The position numbers were made by a program, and so were the translations under genes. Of a stretch of 64,000 bases of DNA, positions 1-10,692 are shown piece after piece (the stretch's first letter is position 1; each line of letters starts with the position of its first letter). This stretch comes from Lichenostomus cassidix (lineage: Eukaryota; Chordata; Aves; Passeriformes; Meliphagidae): contig CM039184.1 of assembly GCA_008360975.2 (NCBI GenBank), positions 34,025,797 to 34,089,796 of the forward strand, read 5' to 3'. Below the pieces are notes generated by a model that saw nothing but the letters and a program-made list of their open reading frames with translations, was not told the DNA's origin and made no database searches.

Positions 1-3000
1 TGCTACAACTACTTTTTCCCTTAAATGGGTATACTTTACAATCTGATCTATTACGACAAAGGGAGCCTCCTCTAAGAGTATCCCTCCAGCAGATCTTTAC
101 TGATACATTTCTTCATACTATTTTACTCCACTAACTTTCCTTCCAAGATGATTTAAACATCTGTTCCAATCTACACCTGCTGCCATGCTTGGCAATCCCC
201 ATACTTATTTACAATTATTTAATAAAGTTATTTATCTATGAATGCATATTTTCAGTCCTATTGTTATTTTCTAGTCTAAGAGGTTTCTTTTGATATCTAA
301 GTTCTGCCAGGATCTCCACAAGCCAACAAGTGCCATGACTACAAAAGCAGCAGTTGTTTTGGCTCCTGTCAGTTTTTCACATGCTCAACAGTCAAACTGT
401 GAGAGCTGCACTCTGAGCTCTCTTCTCCAGGGCGGTTAGGGTAAATTAGAAAACAGAATGTTTACACCATCCATTGAGTCTGACACAGAAGCCCTACCTG
501 CTTAAGTCCACACAGACCAGAAGGTGGCCCACTGACCCTGCTACCCCAAGATGTGTGGTGAGGTCAAACAGCATGGCTAGGGGCAGAAAACCTGGCTCCA
601 TTTATTTTCCTTACTGGCATTACTACTACTTCAGCAGTTTCCAGGTAAGCCTACTTGATCACAAATGACCACCGCTGCAGCAGAATGGATACAGGAATTT
701 AAAATTTTACTGTTGTTTTCCTTGTTAAACAAATGTCAAAATGGATTTTTGACACAGGTTTACACAACACTGCATCACTGCTAAGCATTAACAGAAACTC
801 ATGAAACAATCTTCTGTTTGTGGGTATTTCTTTCCTCCTCAGTGTAAAGGAATTTATCACAAACAACTCAGATGCTCAGATACTAGTGGCTCTAGCCCCT
901 TTTAAAGGAGAATTTTCCAATAGCCTGTAATGATTCTTTACCCTCTCATTTCAAGTCGAATTCACTTAGAATAGTATCTCCAGAGGTTTCTAGGGGCTTT
1001 CCAGAATACAGACAACAAAAAAGAGAAAAGCTTCAGGACTTTCACATTGCACTGTAACATTTCTTGTTAAGATTTTCCACAGACATAGTGTCATGTACTC
1101 AAATTACACCATCAATTCTTATTCAGTATAAGCACCAATTCTATTAGGAATGGCCAACTTTTGAGCTATTCATGCTTTTCTTTTGTGAATCGAGATTATT
1201 TGAATTCTTCTCTTAGCTCTTTCTGCCTACCTTTGGTCCAGAATACACCTGAAAAACTTATTACAAAATATTTTCAACAGTGAGGAGATTTCAGACTACC
1301 TAGACAACTGCCCTCTAGGTTCTGTGAAAAAGACAGCCCTAACTTCAGAAATTTGGACTCTAAAACTAGAAGGAGAATTAGTATGTCTTAAGCAAATACA
1401 AATTCAAAAGAAAAGTTAAATGTGGACCATCTTAAATCTATCTAGATGACAGCTCTCCAACTTCTAGCAACTTACACACACAGCTACATTTAATACTTCT
1501 GCAACAAGCATACCCTCATAAAACTGTCATAAGGAATGTAGGAAAATTCTTGTTTGACATACTCTGTGAAAATGAAAAAAAATTAATAACATGAGCATAA
1601 ACATAAAATGATGGACCCTGACATTTTTGAATGCTCTTCTGACAGAAACAAGACTCGTGATCATGCAGTCCCTCAACAGCCCTCAGTAACTTGCTCCTGA
1701 TGACCAGTCCCAAGCAGATTTGACAACAGACCATGGCTCTTAGAGCTCTTCCAAGCTGTCAACCTAGCTGAAGGTTTTCACTTGGAAAAAAAGGAGAAAA
1801 GCACTGAATTAGCATCCATACCAGAGAGGAAGCTGCAGTACAAGTATTTTATTTGTTGTCCCAGGCAAGCTGGCTGCCGAGAACAAAATTGCTGGGCAGA
1901 CAACAAACACAAGTTTTCCATCAGGGACAGCAGAATGCTGCTGCCTTTGTCCAGTCATTACCAAGAGAAGGCATGGAAGGCTTTATAAATCAAAACAGCA
2001 GGGAAACAAAATAGATTAAGAACTTGCGCAAAGAAAATGTTGTTGTTACAGCAGTGAAAGCTTATAGAGGTTACAGAAAGAAACAGGGTTGATGTGTGGG
2101 GGGAGATACTAGGCACAAGATTTGTTAATCCCCACCACCCACCCAGCTTCATTAGTTTTAAGACTCAAGGAACCATTTGTTTGTTTATTGCCGTGTGTCA
2201 CCACATACATCCAGCGAATGCAATAGACGGTGCAATAACAGGGCTGGCCACTCCAAGTCATTGATACAGTCCAGGAAATCACGGCGCAGTACATGCTGTA
2301 TTAACCTTTTCTGAAAATTATGGCTTTCTCTGAAAGGGCATTTATGAGGTTAGTATTACTTCAGGGTATAAGCAGAATGTTTATGACTTGACAGCCTTCA
2401 TCCACATTCACTTCATTTAACATAACAGCAACTTTCATTTACTAGTTCCCCTTCAGCAAAATTAGTTTAGGAAATCTGACTCTGCCACTCATCTAGAAAC
2501 AGATTTTCCTCTTCAATTCCCAGAGAGGAACTGTATTTGCAAGCATCTTTATGTTAGAGTTAGCAAAACAAATAGGGCATTCACTTCAACACTGTCCATT
2601 AAAGTGGCATTTTGCTTTCTGGACCTTTTTTTTCCAAACCATTTTTCATACAGAAAAAAGAAAAGTACTTCATATCTCCACCTTCTTATCTGTCAAAGTC
2701 AGCTCATATTCTTAAAAAGGCTCTGGACAAAGTAGGCAAATGACAAGATCATCATCTTTTCCTATCTCCCAAATGAAAGAAGGCAGAAGAATGCTTGAGA
2801 AACCCCAAAACCAAAGATGGAACAAGACTTACTGTAAAACACTGAAAACTATCACTAATATACACTGAGTATCAGTTAATTGCATGAGGAATGCAAATGG
2901 TCACAATTTTAATGGCACACAGTACAGCATAACTAATAAGCTGAAGCAACCTTCCATGTGTTATCACTTTCTACTCTATGCAACATCGGGAAATGCAAAT

Positions 3001-4716
3001 GTTGCAAAACAGGATATTATAGAACATGAAAAAAAGGGAGAGAGAGAATATTCCATATTCAAGTTATTTTTTCTAATAAGGCTTTGAGAAACTCTGAAGT
3101 ACAGTCCTTCATGCACAGTGCTGCACCAGAAACCTTTTTGGAGGAGAAGCAGCCTCTGAAAATACAGTTATTTATAAAGGTCAACACAAAAATATATAGA
3201 CAAATCATATGGAGTTTTTGTTTTAAGTTGAAGAGCATTTGCAAATGCAAGGTATCATGATAAACAGCTTACAGTTCTGGAGAAAACCAGACTGGTTTTG
3301 ATACTGCTGAGGCTTCTTTGGAGTACTTTTTAAGGATTCTACATTCTGGAGAGAAAACTCACCAAAAACACAAAACCAAACTGCTAACAGAAAAACCCTA
3401 CAGATCCCCTTCTCTCCTCACCAATTAATATATATATACAAAACAAAACTCATTCGGAGGAACTGAGTTGATAATTATAATTTCTATATTCTAAAGTAAA
3501 GAATCTAATGAGATCTCTAGCAAGCAGGGAAAGCAATATCACCTAATGGAAAAACAACTGTATTTTAAATCCATATGTAAACTTAAGAGGTGTAGCTAAG
3601 ATCTTTTGGAGAGACTCCAATTGTGTAAGTACAACTGAGGAAAATCAGTGTTAGGCTTCCTTCTCTGGGTAAGTAAACTAAATAATTCAGATACACTTCA
3701 AAATAAAGACTAGTCCTGCCAAAAATACATTGAAGTCCTCTTCCTGGAGCTCCTTAAGACATTTCAAAAAAATCAAATAAACTCCACATGACAGAAGCCA
3801 CCTAAACCATTCAGAAAATACAGGAACTCGAATATGCATGCATCACAAACTGGGCAGCAAAACCTTTCAGAGAAGCTGTCCTGCTTTGTCATTAGATAAA
3901 ACAGAGCAAGGTCTGTCATCTCATAAAATTACATTTCCTGGCACAGGTTCTAGAATGAATAATCATAAGTGAGGCTACTGAGTCTTGATTATAAGGTGTG
4001 ACAGAGTCTACAGGTTGCATAGCTCTTAGGAAGGAACTAGAGTATAGAAAGAAGGCAATGTCTTTTCATCGTGGCACATAGATTTTTCCAAATCTCTTAG
4101 AAAAAACACTTGAGGAAAAACTAATTAAAGAAGGGATGAGGACTGAGAATGCAAATAACTTAGCAGATTGCAGAAATTAAAAAAATTTTTGAAGGGAAAT
4201 AAGTAAAAATGTAGGTACTTAGAAGTCAGTGGCAAAACTTCTCTGCTCCTGTTTAATGTGTTATGTCTAACTCAAAGGAAATGTACTGATTGTAAGACTC
4301 ATTACAGAAAGTGCATGAACCAAAATGAAATCTCCAGTCTTGCAGCTGACAAACTAAGAACAATATCAAGTCTATCCTTACCAATAACTTGAGCTTTCCA
4401 CATAAGCTACCTTGATCTGTTTGCCTGTCTTTTAATAGGACAGTTAAGGGTTTGAAATGCTTTTCTTCTCCTTGCCTCAAAAACAACTGAGAGTTTTACT
4501 AAGGAAGCATTAATAGCATTTATATAACATTAAACCAACATTGACAGGAACACTGATGTGCTTTGCTACAAATCTACAGCAATTCTCAAAATTACATTGT
4601 TTTGCTGTATTAACTATATGACTGCCGTTATCCCAAAGCAGAGGCCACCAACCGTTTTGAAATGGTGCAGGAAAAGACAGGAATGCAACAAAATACTGTC
4701 ACCACATGGTACTTAC
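1..4716 (-). other. SH3RF1: SH3RF1 intron following the RING-encoding exon (partial)
   Basis: This stretch lies downstream of the RING exon on the minus strand, so it is intron. The donor is clear: AGG followed by GTAAGT, with the G of GT at 4716. I looked for the next expected exon, which would encode the first SH3 domain, and did not see it, so that exon should lie beyond the left edge. The DNA is AT-rich with short low-complexity patches such as the TA run near 3428-3438. The short open frames here resemble nothing I know. Confidence 0.8.
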
Positions 4717-5103
4717 CCTAACAGGAGGGCTCCGTGCTTGCACCCTTTGCTGCTGTCCAGCTTGAGAGCTCTGCAGGTCCTTTGATCCGCAATTAGCTAC
4801 AGTGTTGATGGGGACCCTTAAAGCGCTTGTGCCAGCAGTCCCACCGCCAGCACTGGGTTTCCGAGGCCTCTGTTTGATGCCATCCAGTAGTCTCACAAGC
4901 AAAATATTACTGGGGAGTTCATCAACACCGCAGTCCACTAAAGTCCTGCACTCTGGACATCGCAGCTCATTTCGAGAGCTCACAATGCCCAGCAGGCAGC
5001 GTTTACAAAACGTGTGTTGGCAAGGCAAGACTTTTGCAGAAGCATCAAGGCGTTCCAAGCAAACAGGACACTCCAATAGATCCAGCAAAGCCGATTCATC
5101 CAT
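4717..5103 (-). CDS. SH3RF1: SH3RF1 (POSH), start-codon exon encoding the RING finger (partial gene)
   Basis: SH3RF1 is a scaffold and RING-type E3 ubiquitin ligase of the JNK pathway that also acts in endosomal and Golgi trafficking. This exon encodes residues 1-129, beginning [19 protein letters not shown]. All eight C3HC4 zinc ligands are present: C12, C15, C28, H30, C33, C36, C49 and C52. The next segment, [20 protein letters not shown] with D for the first E, closely follows the human protein as I remember it. The exon ends in phase 0 at SPPVR with a strong donor (AGG, then GTAAGT), where human SH3RF1 goes on to the first SH3 domain. The chosen ATG has a good context (A at -3, G at +4). 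The four SH3 domains are outside the window. The paralogue SH3RF3 is less likely, given the close match and the NEK1 neighbour. Confidence 0.95.
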
Positions 5104-5116
5104 TTTCCTTGTATTA
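5104..5116 (-). other. SH3RF1: SH3RF1 5' UTR portion of the start-codon exon
   Basis: A plausible acceptor lies just upstream of the ATG on the minus strand: a T-rich tract followed by CATTAAG, with the AG at 5118-5117. That would leave 13 nt of 5' UTR in this exon. Another AG lies only a few bases from the ATG, so the exact boundary is uncertain. Confidence 0.45.
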
Positions 5117-6180
5117 CTTAATGAAAAAGCAAATCTTTGCAGAATTTGTGTGTTTTGAGCACTGCAAGGATATCATGTTACATCCATTCCTCTTCTGACC
5201 ATGCTCTAAAATTTTTTGATGGAAAAAGGCATTAATGGGCTGGAAAAAGAGTCAGCAGGACCATTTAATATGACAATATTTATACAAAGAGCAAAATAAG
5301 AGATCACTAGACTAAATCAGTAGATATTTTCAATAAATGAAATATTAACATAGTAACAGCAATCTACATTAACATATCCATTTATTCAAAATATTTTAAC
5401 CAATGCTAACACCTAAGGTTTTTAAATTCAAGTCCCCATATATTTCAGCCTGAGTGATTTTATTTTCTCAAATTATTCCAGAACAAAGAGATATCCCCAG
5501 TACAGCAATATAATAAAGCTTGCTTTTCATAGTTCTTAATAAATCCGTCTCTCTGAAAATTTGAGATTAGCTTTCTTCACAACAAGAAGATAGCAAAGGC
5601 AACTACAGCGGGGTCCAAAACCAGAGCCTACATCAACAGGGCACAGCAAGGGGAATTACATTTATGCCAACACTATGCCAACAGTGAACTACATTTAGAC
5701 CCTTTCTATGAAAAGTACTGCAGCACATTACACCGATCAGCCTGGAAAACAGCCTCCAGCTCACAAGGCTTTAAGCTTACCACAGGCGCTGACAAGAGGG
5801 TTCATTACAGTGCCGCCTTTAAGAAGCGCTTCAAAAACTATCGCGAAGTGATTTACAGCAGGAAGTGCTACTGCCATATCGTTAGGACAACACGAGCTGC
5901 GTATGCAGCCACCGAGGCAGGGGCGAGCCTCCAGCAAGCTCAGCCTATGCAGCGAGGGGCTGGGAAATGGGAGGGGGGTGACAAAAACAAACACCGCCAA
6001 AGAGCACCCCTAAAGAAAACATTCTGCGAGAAGTCACACCAGGATGCTTCACGGGCAGAAAAAAGCTTGTTGAGCTCGACAGTGCCCAGCGCCGGGCGAA
6101 GTTGAGCGCCTCCCCCCAGCCCCCGCAGCCGCCTGCGTGAGAGGCTCCCCCGGCTCCCCGGGCGCTCGTCCCGCACCTAC
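5117..6180 (-). other. SH3RF1: Probable SH3RF1 intron 1
   Basis: This stretch separates the start-codon exon from the CpG island. If exon 1 ends at the donor at 6181/6180, the intron is about 1.06 kb. It changes from AT-rich at the exon side to GC-rich at the island side. No coding potential was recognised. Confidence 0.5.
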
Positions 6181-6185
6181 CTGCT
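6176..6185 (-). promoter_or_regulatory. SH3RF1: Candidate splice donor of SH3RF1 exon 1
   Basis: On the minus strand the sequence reads GAGCAG then GTAGGTGC, a near-consensus 5' splice site (exon end 6181, intron from 6180). It is the best minus-strand donor I see at the downstream edge of the island and could join the start-codon exon. A weaker alternative is ACG then GTGAGA at about 6520-6525. Confidence 0.4.
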
Positions 6186-6297
6186 CTCGGCTCCCCGCCC
6201 GGACCGCCTCCCCGATTCACGCTTTACATTCCCCCGCTCCGCGGGGAGCAGCGACCCGCAGGCGGGCGGACGCGGCGGCGGCGCGCAGGGTCCCTGC

Positions 6298-6337
6298 GGG
6301 GACACGGGGCGAGCGGGGACACGGGGCGAGCGGGGAC
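6298..6337. repeat. 17-bp GC-rich tandem repeat in the CpG island
   Basis: A 17-bp unit, GGGGACACGGGGCGAGC, is repeated exactly twice (6298-6314 and 6315-6331) and followed by a partial third copy. It is a small GC-rich minisatellite and may vary in length between individuals. Confidence 0.85.
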
Positions 6338-7519
6338 GGCTCCCGGCGACGCGGGGGCGGGCGGGGGGCACGGCGCTGTCACCCCGCCCCGAGGCGCCGG
6401 GCACGGGGAGGGAGGGGTCGGGCCCGCGGCCCCTCGGCCGCACCGAGCCGCCCCCCGGGGGAGCGAGGGTCCCCGGGGAGCTCGAGCACCGCCCCCTCCC
6501 CGTCCCTCACCCGGCTCTCACCGTGGGGCCGCGCCGCCCCCGCTTTGTTCCCGTGAGGAGCCGCCGCCGGCCCCGCCGGTGCCTCTCCCGCCGCGGCAGC
6601 GCCGAGACTCCCGAGCCCTCCCCGCCCCGCCGCGCAGGGGCCTCTGACGCGAGGGGCAGCACCGCCCCGCCCAGCACCGCCCCGCCGAGGGGCCGCGGGC
6701 AGGGAGCGAGGGCGGGCCCGGCGGGTCCCCGGCGGCAGCACCGCCCCTCGCGGGCGGGGAAGGGGCGCGGGGCCGCCTCGTCCTCCCCTCGTGCGCACCT
6801 CGCTAGGTGCCGCGGGCGGTGGCTGAGGCGGTGGCGGAGCTCGGGCGGCTTCCCGGGACAGAAGGAGCAGGCGCTCTCCCCCGCCTTGTGCGCTGGGGGC
6901 AGCCCGGGCAGGCACCTGGTGTTGCCGCCGGCTGCGTGGGGGCGGTGGCGAAGGAGGAAGAGGGAGGGAGCGAGTGAGGGTGGGTGGGTGTTCGCTCGCA
7001 GGGCTGCCCCCGCTCGCTGTCTGTGGTAAGTCATACCGGAGCGCCGGCCTGCGGCTGCCGGGCCCCACAGAAGGAGGAGCCGGGGTGCCCGGAGCCCGCG
7101 GCGGCCCTCCCAAGGAGGCTCCTCATGCTGGGCGGGCTGCTGCTGGTGTGGGGCGAGGGACCCTCCCGAGCCTCCCGGCTGGGCGCCCGCAGCTCCCGGC
7201 GGCTCGCTGGCACGCGTGAGGCGAGGCCGCGTTGTTTCCCGCTCCGGGAGGGGCCAGGCGCCGCCGTGCTGGGCCGGGAAGGAGCCGGGGGTGCGGTGTC
7301 ACGTCCATCGCCGCCCTCGGGCGCGGCTGTGCTCCCTCGGGCCCTTGCGGCACGCCTGTTGCAAGGGCGAGTGCTGCGTGTCCGTGGGCATGGTTAGTGC
7401 GGGACTTGGCAGCGCTGGATTAACAGTCGGACTCGCTGATCTCAGAGGTCTGTTCCCATCTAAACGGTTCTGTGATGGTACTGCTTAATTAAATAAACGA
7501 TGCCAGAAAATGGGTGAGT

Positions 7520-7585
7520 GGCTCTCTTCACACACACCCACAGTCATCCCCCTCCCCTCCCCACACGCACAACCACACACCTCTG
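7520..7585. repeat. CA/CCC-rich low-complexity tract
   Basis: Imperfect CACA and CCCTCCCC runs form a degenerate simple repeat just beyond the CpG island. Confidence 0.7.
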
Positions 7586-7869
7586 TGTTCAGGAGATGAT
7601 GCACTTGCTTTTGAGGTGTTTTATGTGAATTACTTCTCCAAAAGACTGTGGGAATGAAGGAAGAAGTAAACCCTAAGGTACATACAAATTGCCATGAAAC
7701 AAAAATAAATTAAGGCCTGCTCTTTTTTAATCAGATGAGACCCTTTGTCTCTGGGTGGTGAAAAAGCTAGACAAATGTTTCAGTTCCACTTATTCATCTT
7801 GTTAACTGCTACTCAGAAAGGAAGCAATCCAAAAAGTGTGTAGTTCAGCTTTCAAGCTGACCCAAAGAA

Positions 7870-8117
7870 ATGGCATGAAGCTGTGTTAGGGTAGGTTTAG
7901 GTTGGATATTAGGGAAGTTTCTTCACCCAGAGGGTGATTGGGCACTGGAACAGACTCCTCAGGGAAGTGATCACAGTGCAAGCCTGTCTGAGTTGAAGAA
8001 GCATTTGGACAATGCTCTCAGGCATGGGGTGTGACTCTTGGGACTGTCCTGTGCAGGGCCAGGAGCTGGGCTTGATGATCCTTGGGGGTCCCTTCCAATT
8101 CAGCATATTCTATAATT
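7870..8117 (+). mobile_element. CR1 LINE fragment, 3' end, plus orientation
   Basis: The sequence carries the diagnostic avian CR1 3' region: GGTTTAGGTTGGATATTAGG, the cottage of TTCTTCACCCAGAGGGT, the GAGCTGGGCTTGATGATCCT type segment, and CTTCCAATTCAGCATATTCT near the end. It is 5'-truncated, as most CR1 copies are, and the usual terminal octamer repeat has decayed to ATTCTATAAT. Confidence 0.92.
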
Positions 8118-8163
8118 TCAAGTTTGCTGTCATCTTACTGAATTCTGTGTATATGTGAAAAGC

Positions 8164-8205
8164 TTCTTTTTTTTTTTCTTTTTTCTTTTTTTTTCTTTTT
8201 TTCTT
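8164..8205 (+). repeat. Polypyrimidine (T-rich, C-interrupted) tract
   Basis: About 42 bases of T runs broken by single C residues lie directly before TTGCAG. It may be a simple repeat or A-rich retroposon remnant. It also happens to make a strong plus-strand splice acceptor. Confidence 0.85.
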
Positions 8206-10661
8206 GCAGTGATTGTGTAGGTTTGGATAAGCTGATAGAGTGACAGGCTTTTCTGTCTTGCTTTCTGGATATGCTAATTTGGTTGTTTCCAATGGTAATG
8301 ATATTCTCTGATTATTAGGATTTCCAAGTGCTCACTCACATTGAATGCATCTATAATATTTTATTTTTCAGTAGTACTAGTGGAAATATTGAAACTACTA
8401 CAGCTCATTAAGAAATAAGGTTTCCTCCCCCATTAATTCTGCAGTTTAGGAAAACTGATACAGATGAGTTTCTGGTCTGTGTCTGTGGTTTCCAGGGTGT
8501 ATCGTAACATAAATAGAAGGGTCTAAACATCTGATACGTAAGAATATTCTTATGTCTCATAGTATTCCTCTATCTTGCCATGTCAGTGCTGTTGCTACAG
8601 AAAGAAGGATAATCACAACATTTGAGACTTGTTGAATCTAAACAAGCTCTCATCTCACAACTGGATTTCACTTTTGGACCTAGTTTTTTCAAAAGATCTC
8701 ATGGTAATAATTTGCCAGCCTTTCTAGCATAGTTTTGTAAGCAAGACAATTATTGTTGTCTAAACTTAGTTTGCTGCCTAAGGAATGTAAAATATCTATT
8801 AAAACAGTAAAGGAATTTACAACAAAAGTGGTAAGCAAGGGAAGCAAGATGAAAGTTCAGGGAAGCAGGATAAAAAGATTACCCCTTTATCAGGGCTGTT
8901 CTTTGATAGTGTTTTATGTAAAGTCTGTAGAATACTAAATGCATTGTGGAATACAAGCCAAAGGAGTAAACACTCTGAAAAGTACCAAGTAAATATGTTA
9001 CTTCCTGAGCAGTAGCTGTAGTTAATTTTCAAACAAATATGATCCATGTAAAAAACTATGGGGGTGTGTGCAGATGTAAGCCACTGCCCACTTACATGTG
9101 AAATGTTTGATTCAGAGAGGCTGGAATAGTCTGGTGCCAGGACTGAAAGGAACAGAATTGCTGTTACATTGAAGCATTTATTCTTTCTCACTTCCAGCCA
9201 TAAGCAGGGAAATTGCACGCTTTGCACATTTTTACATGAGGAGGTCTCACTTCTTGAAGTGATCCTGTCCTTATACACTGTTCATTAGTTCCTTGTACAA
9301 CATTTACTGAGTATGTGATGCAAAGGAGAGATTGCACAGGGCAGAAATCCATTAAAAACACAGATTTGAAAGACAAGGCCCTCCAGCTACTCAGCCACAT
9401 GGATTTCTACAATTATAATGTCTGTTAATATTTGTTTGTATTTTACACATTTTTGGTGTATTGTACTTCTGACATTGAGTTTCAGGCACGAACTTTATTT
9501 TTTTTCTCCAACATATGTTGTTTCTCTTCATCTGGAAGCTGTTGACTAAAGAAGGAAGCAAAGGACAATATGAAGAAGAGCAAAAGATGCTGTGAGTGGC
9601 AGAAAGAGCTGGTAACACCTATTCATTTTTTTTCCTGTGTCAGCATCCTTGATTCAATATACCCACAGTGTTCTCTGTACTCCTTCTTTTTTGCTAATAT
9701 CTTCTTTTTCCTCTCTGGATCACCCCACCTAAAGGCCTTTCCCCATGTCTTCAGCCCACTCTGTCAAAACAGTCATGCTTTCTATTTTGGCTAAATCTTA
9801 CTGCAATAATTCTTGGTTTTAGCACATTTCCAAGTACTCCTAGTTCTCTCTCTATCTTTAAAATGTGAGACAGTTTATACTGTGCCTGGCTTTGAGCAAC
9901 ACTGGCTAATTCATAAGGTGGCAGCTCACAAGAAGAGAAAATTACATCTGCTGCACCCTTTGCTATAGGAGGAACATTCAATATTAGATTTTTTTTTTTA
10001 ATATGACCACTGTTTGCTATAAAACCTCTAGAATCTTAATATCTTTACAAATATTTCATTAGGTTTTTGCCAATGAATTATTAGGAAGGGGAGCTAAGAG
10101 ATGCAGTGTGTGGTCATCTGCATCTAGTTCCTTAGGAAATTTAACTGGTAAGTAATATGGGATATTTCAGAATTACACACTTGTCAACATGCAAATCTTT
10201 GTAAACATAAAGATATTTGTAAACTAATGCACTAAAATACACTAATGCACTAAAGAACAACACCAGGTCCAATTTTCATTCTAATTCTACAAATGTCCCT
10301 GAAGGTTATTATCCTTGATGGCAGGGATAACCCATGTGTCTGAAAAAGTCATGTTAGCACTATATCTATTTAAAATAATAAAACAAAACTGAGTGAGTGC
10401 CAGGTAGAGAAATGCAGGCCTTGAAGAATAAGCATATGAAGCCATATTTAATTTATTTGTGAATTCCAAATTCATAATAACTTGAGGTAACTACAAGAGA
10501 CTCAGACATAATAAGACTCAATGGAACAAGAGGTGTTATGTCCTATGAGAAAAAAATGCAGCAGTGTCTTGTGGCAGTCATAGTCTGAATTGGTTTTATT
10601 TGTAGGTTCATGAGCATGCTTTTGTTTTGAGCTACTTTTTTGTACTAAACTATTTTAAAGC

Positions 10662-10692
10662 TTATTATTACTATTATCATTATTATTATTAT
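10662..10692. repeat. (ATT)n microsatellite
   Basis: An imperfect trinucleotide run of TTA/ATT units, with two interruptions. Confidence 0.85.

Larger units (their letters stand above)
6100..7400. promoter_or_regulatory. SH3RF1: CpG island, likely SH3RF1 promoter and 5' UTR exon
   Basis: GC content rises abruptly and CpG is dense from about 6.1 to 7.4 kb, with a core at about 6.23-6.96 kb. Most of the rest of the window is AT-rich. Several GC boxes of Sp1/KLF type are visible, including two CACCGCCCCGCC units near 6660-6680. No TATA box was seen. The island sits about 1-2 kb upstream of the SH3RF1 ATG on its strand, as expected for a TATA-less promoter with a non-coding first exon. Long open frames here on both strands result from low stop-codon frequency in GC-rich DNA. 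The transcription start cannot be fixed from sequence. Confidence 0.85.
7026..8209 (+). other. Putative intron of a divergent non-coding transcript
   Basis: On the plus strand, inside the SH3RF1 CpG island, CTGTG is followed by GTAAGTC, a strong donor with GT at 7026. About 1.2 kb away, an exceptionally long pyrimidine tract (8164-8205) runs into TTGCAG, a textbook acceptor ending at 8209. Together they could define the first intron of a transcript leaving the promoter opposite to SH3RF1. Both signals are visible; that they pair, and that anything is transcribed, is inference. There is no coding potential on either side. Confidence 0.25.

Noticed and set aside
6379..7113. Long overlapping open frames (up to 244 codons) on both strands of the CpG island
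   Set aside because: GC-rich DNA has few stop codons. The predicted peptides are Pro/Arg/Gly/Ala-rich, unlike any family, and overlap in several frames.
8817..9278. 153-codon minus-strand open frame
   Set aside because: No similarity recognised and no gene-like context. It lies in repeat-bearing intergenic DNA.
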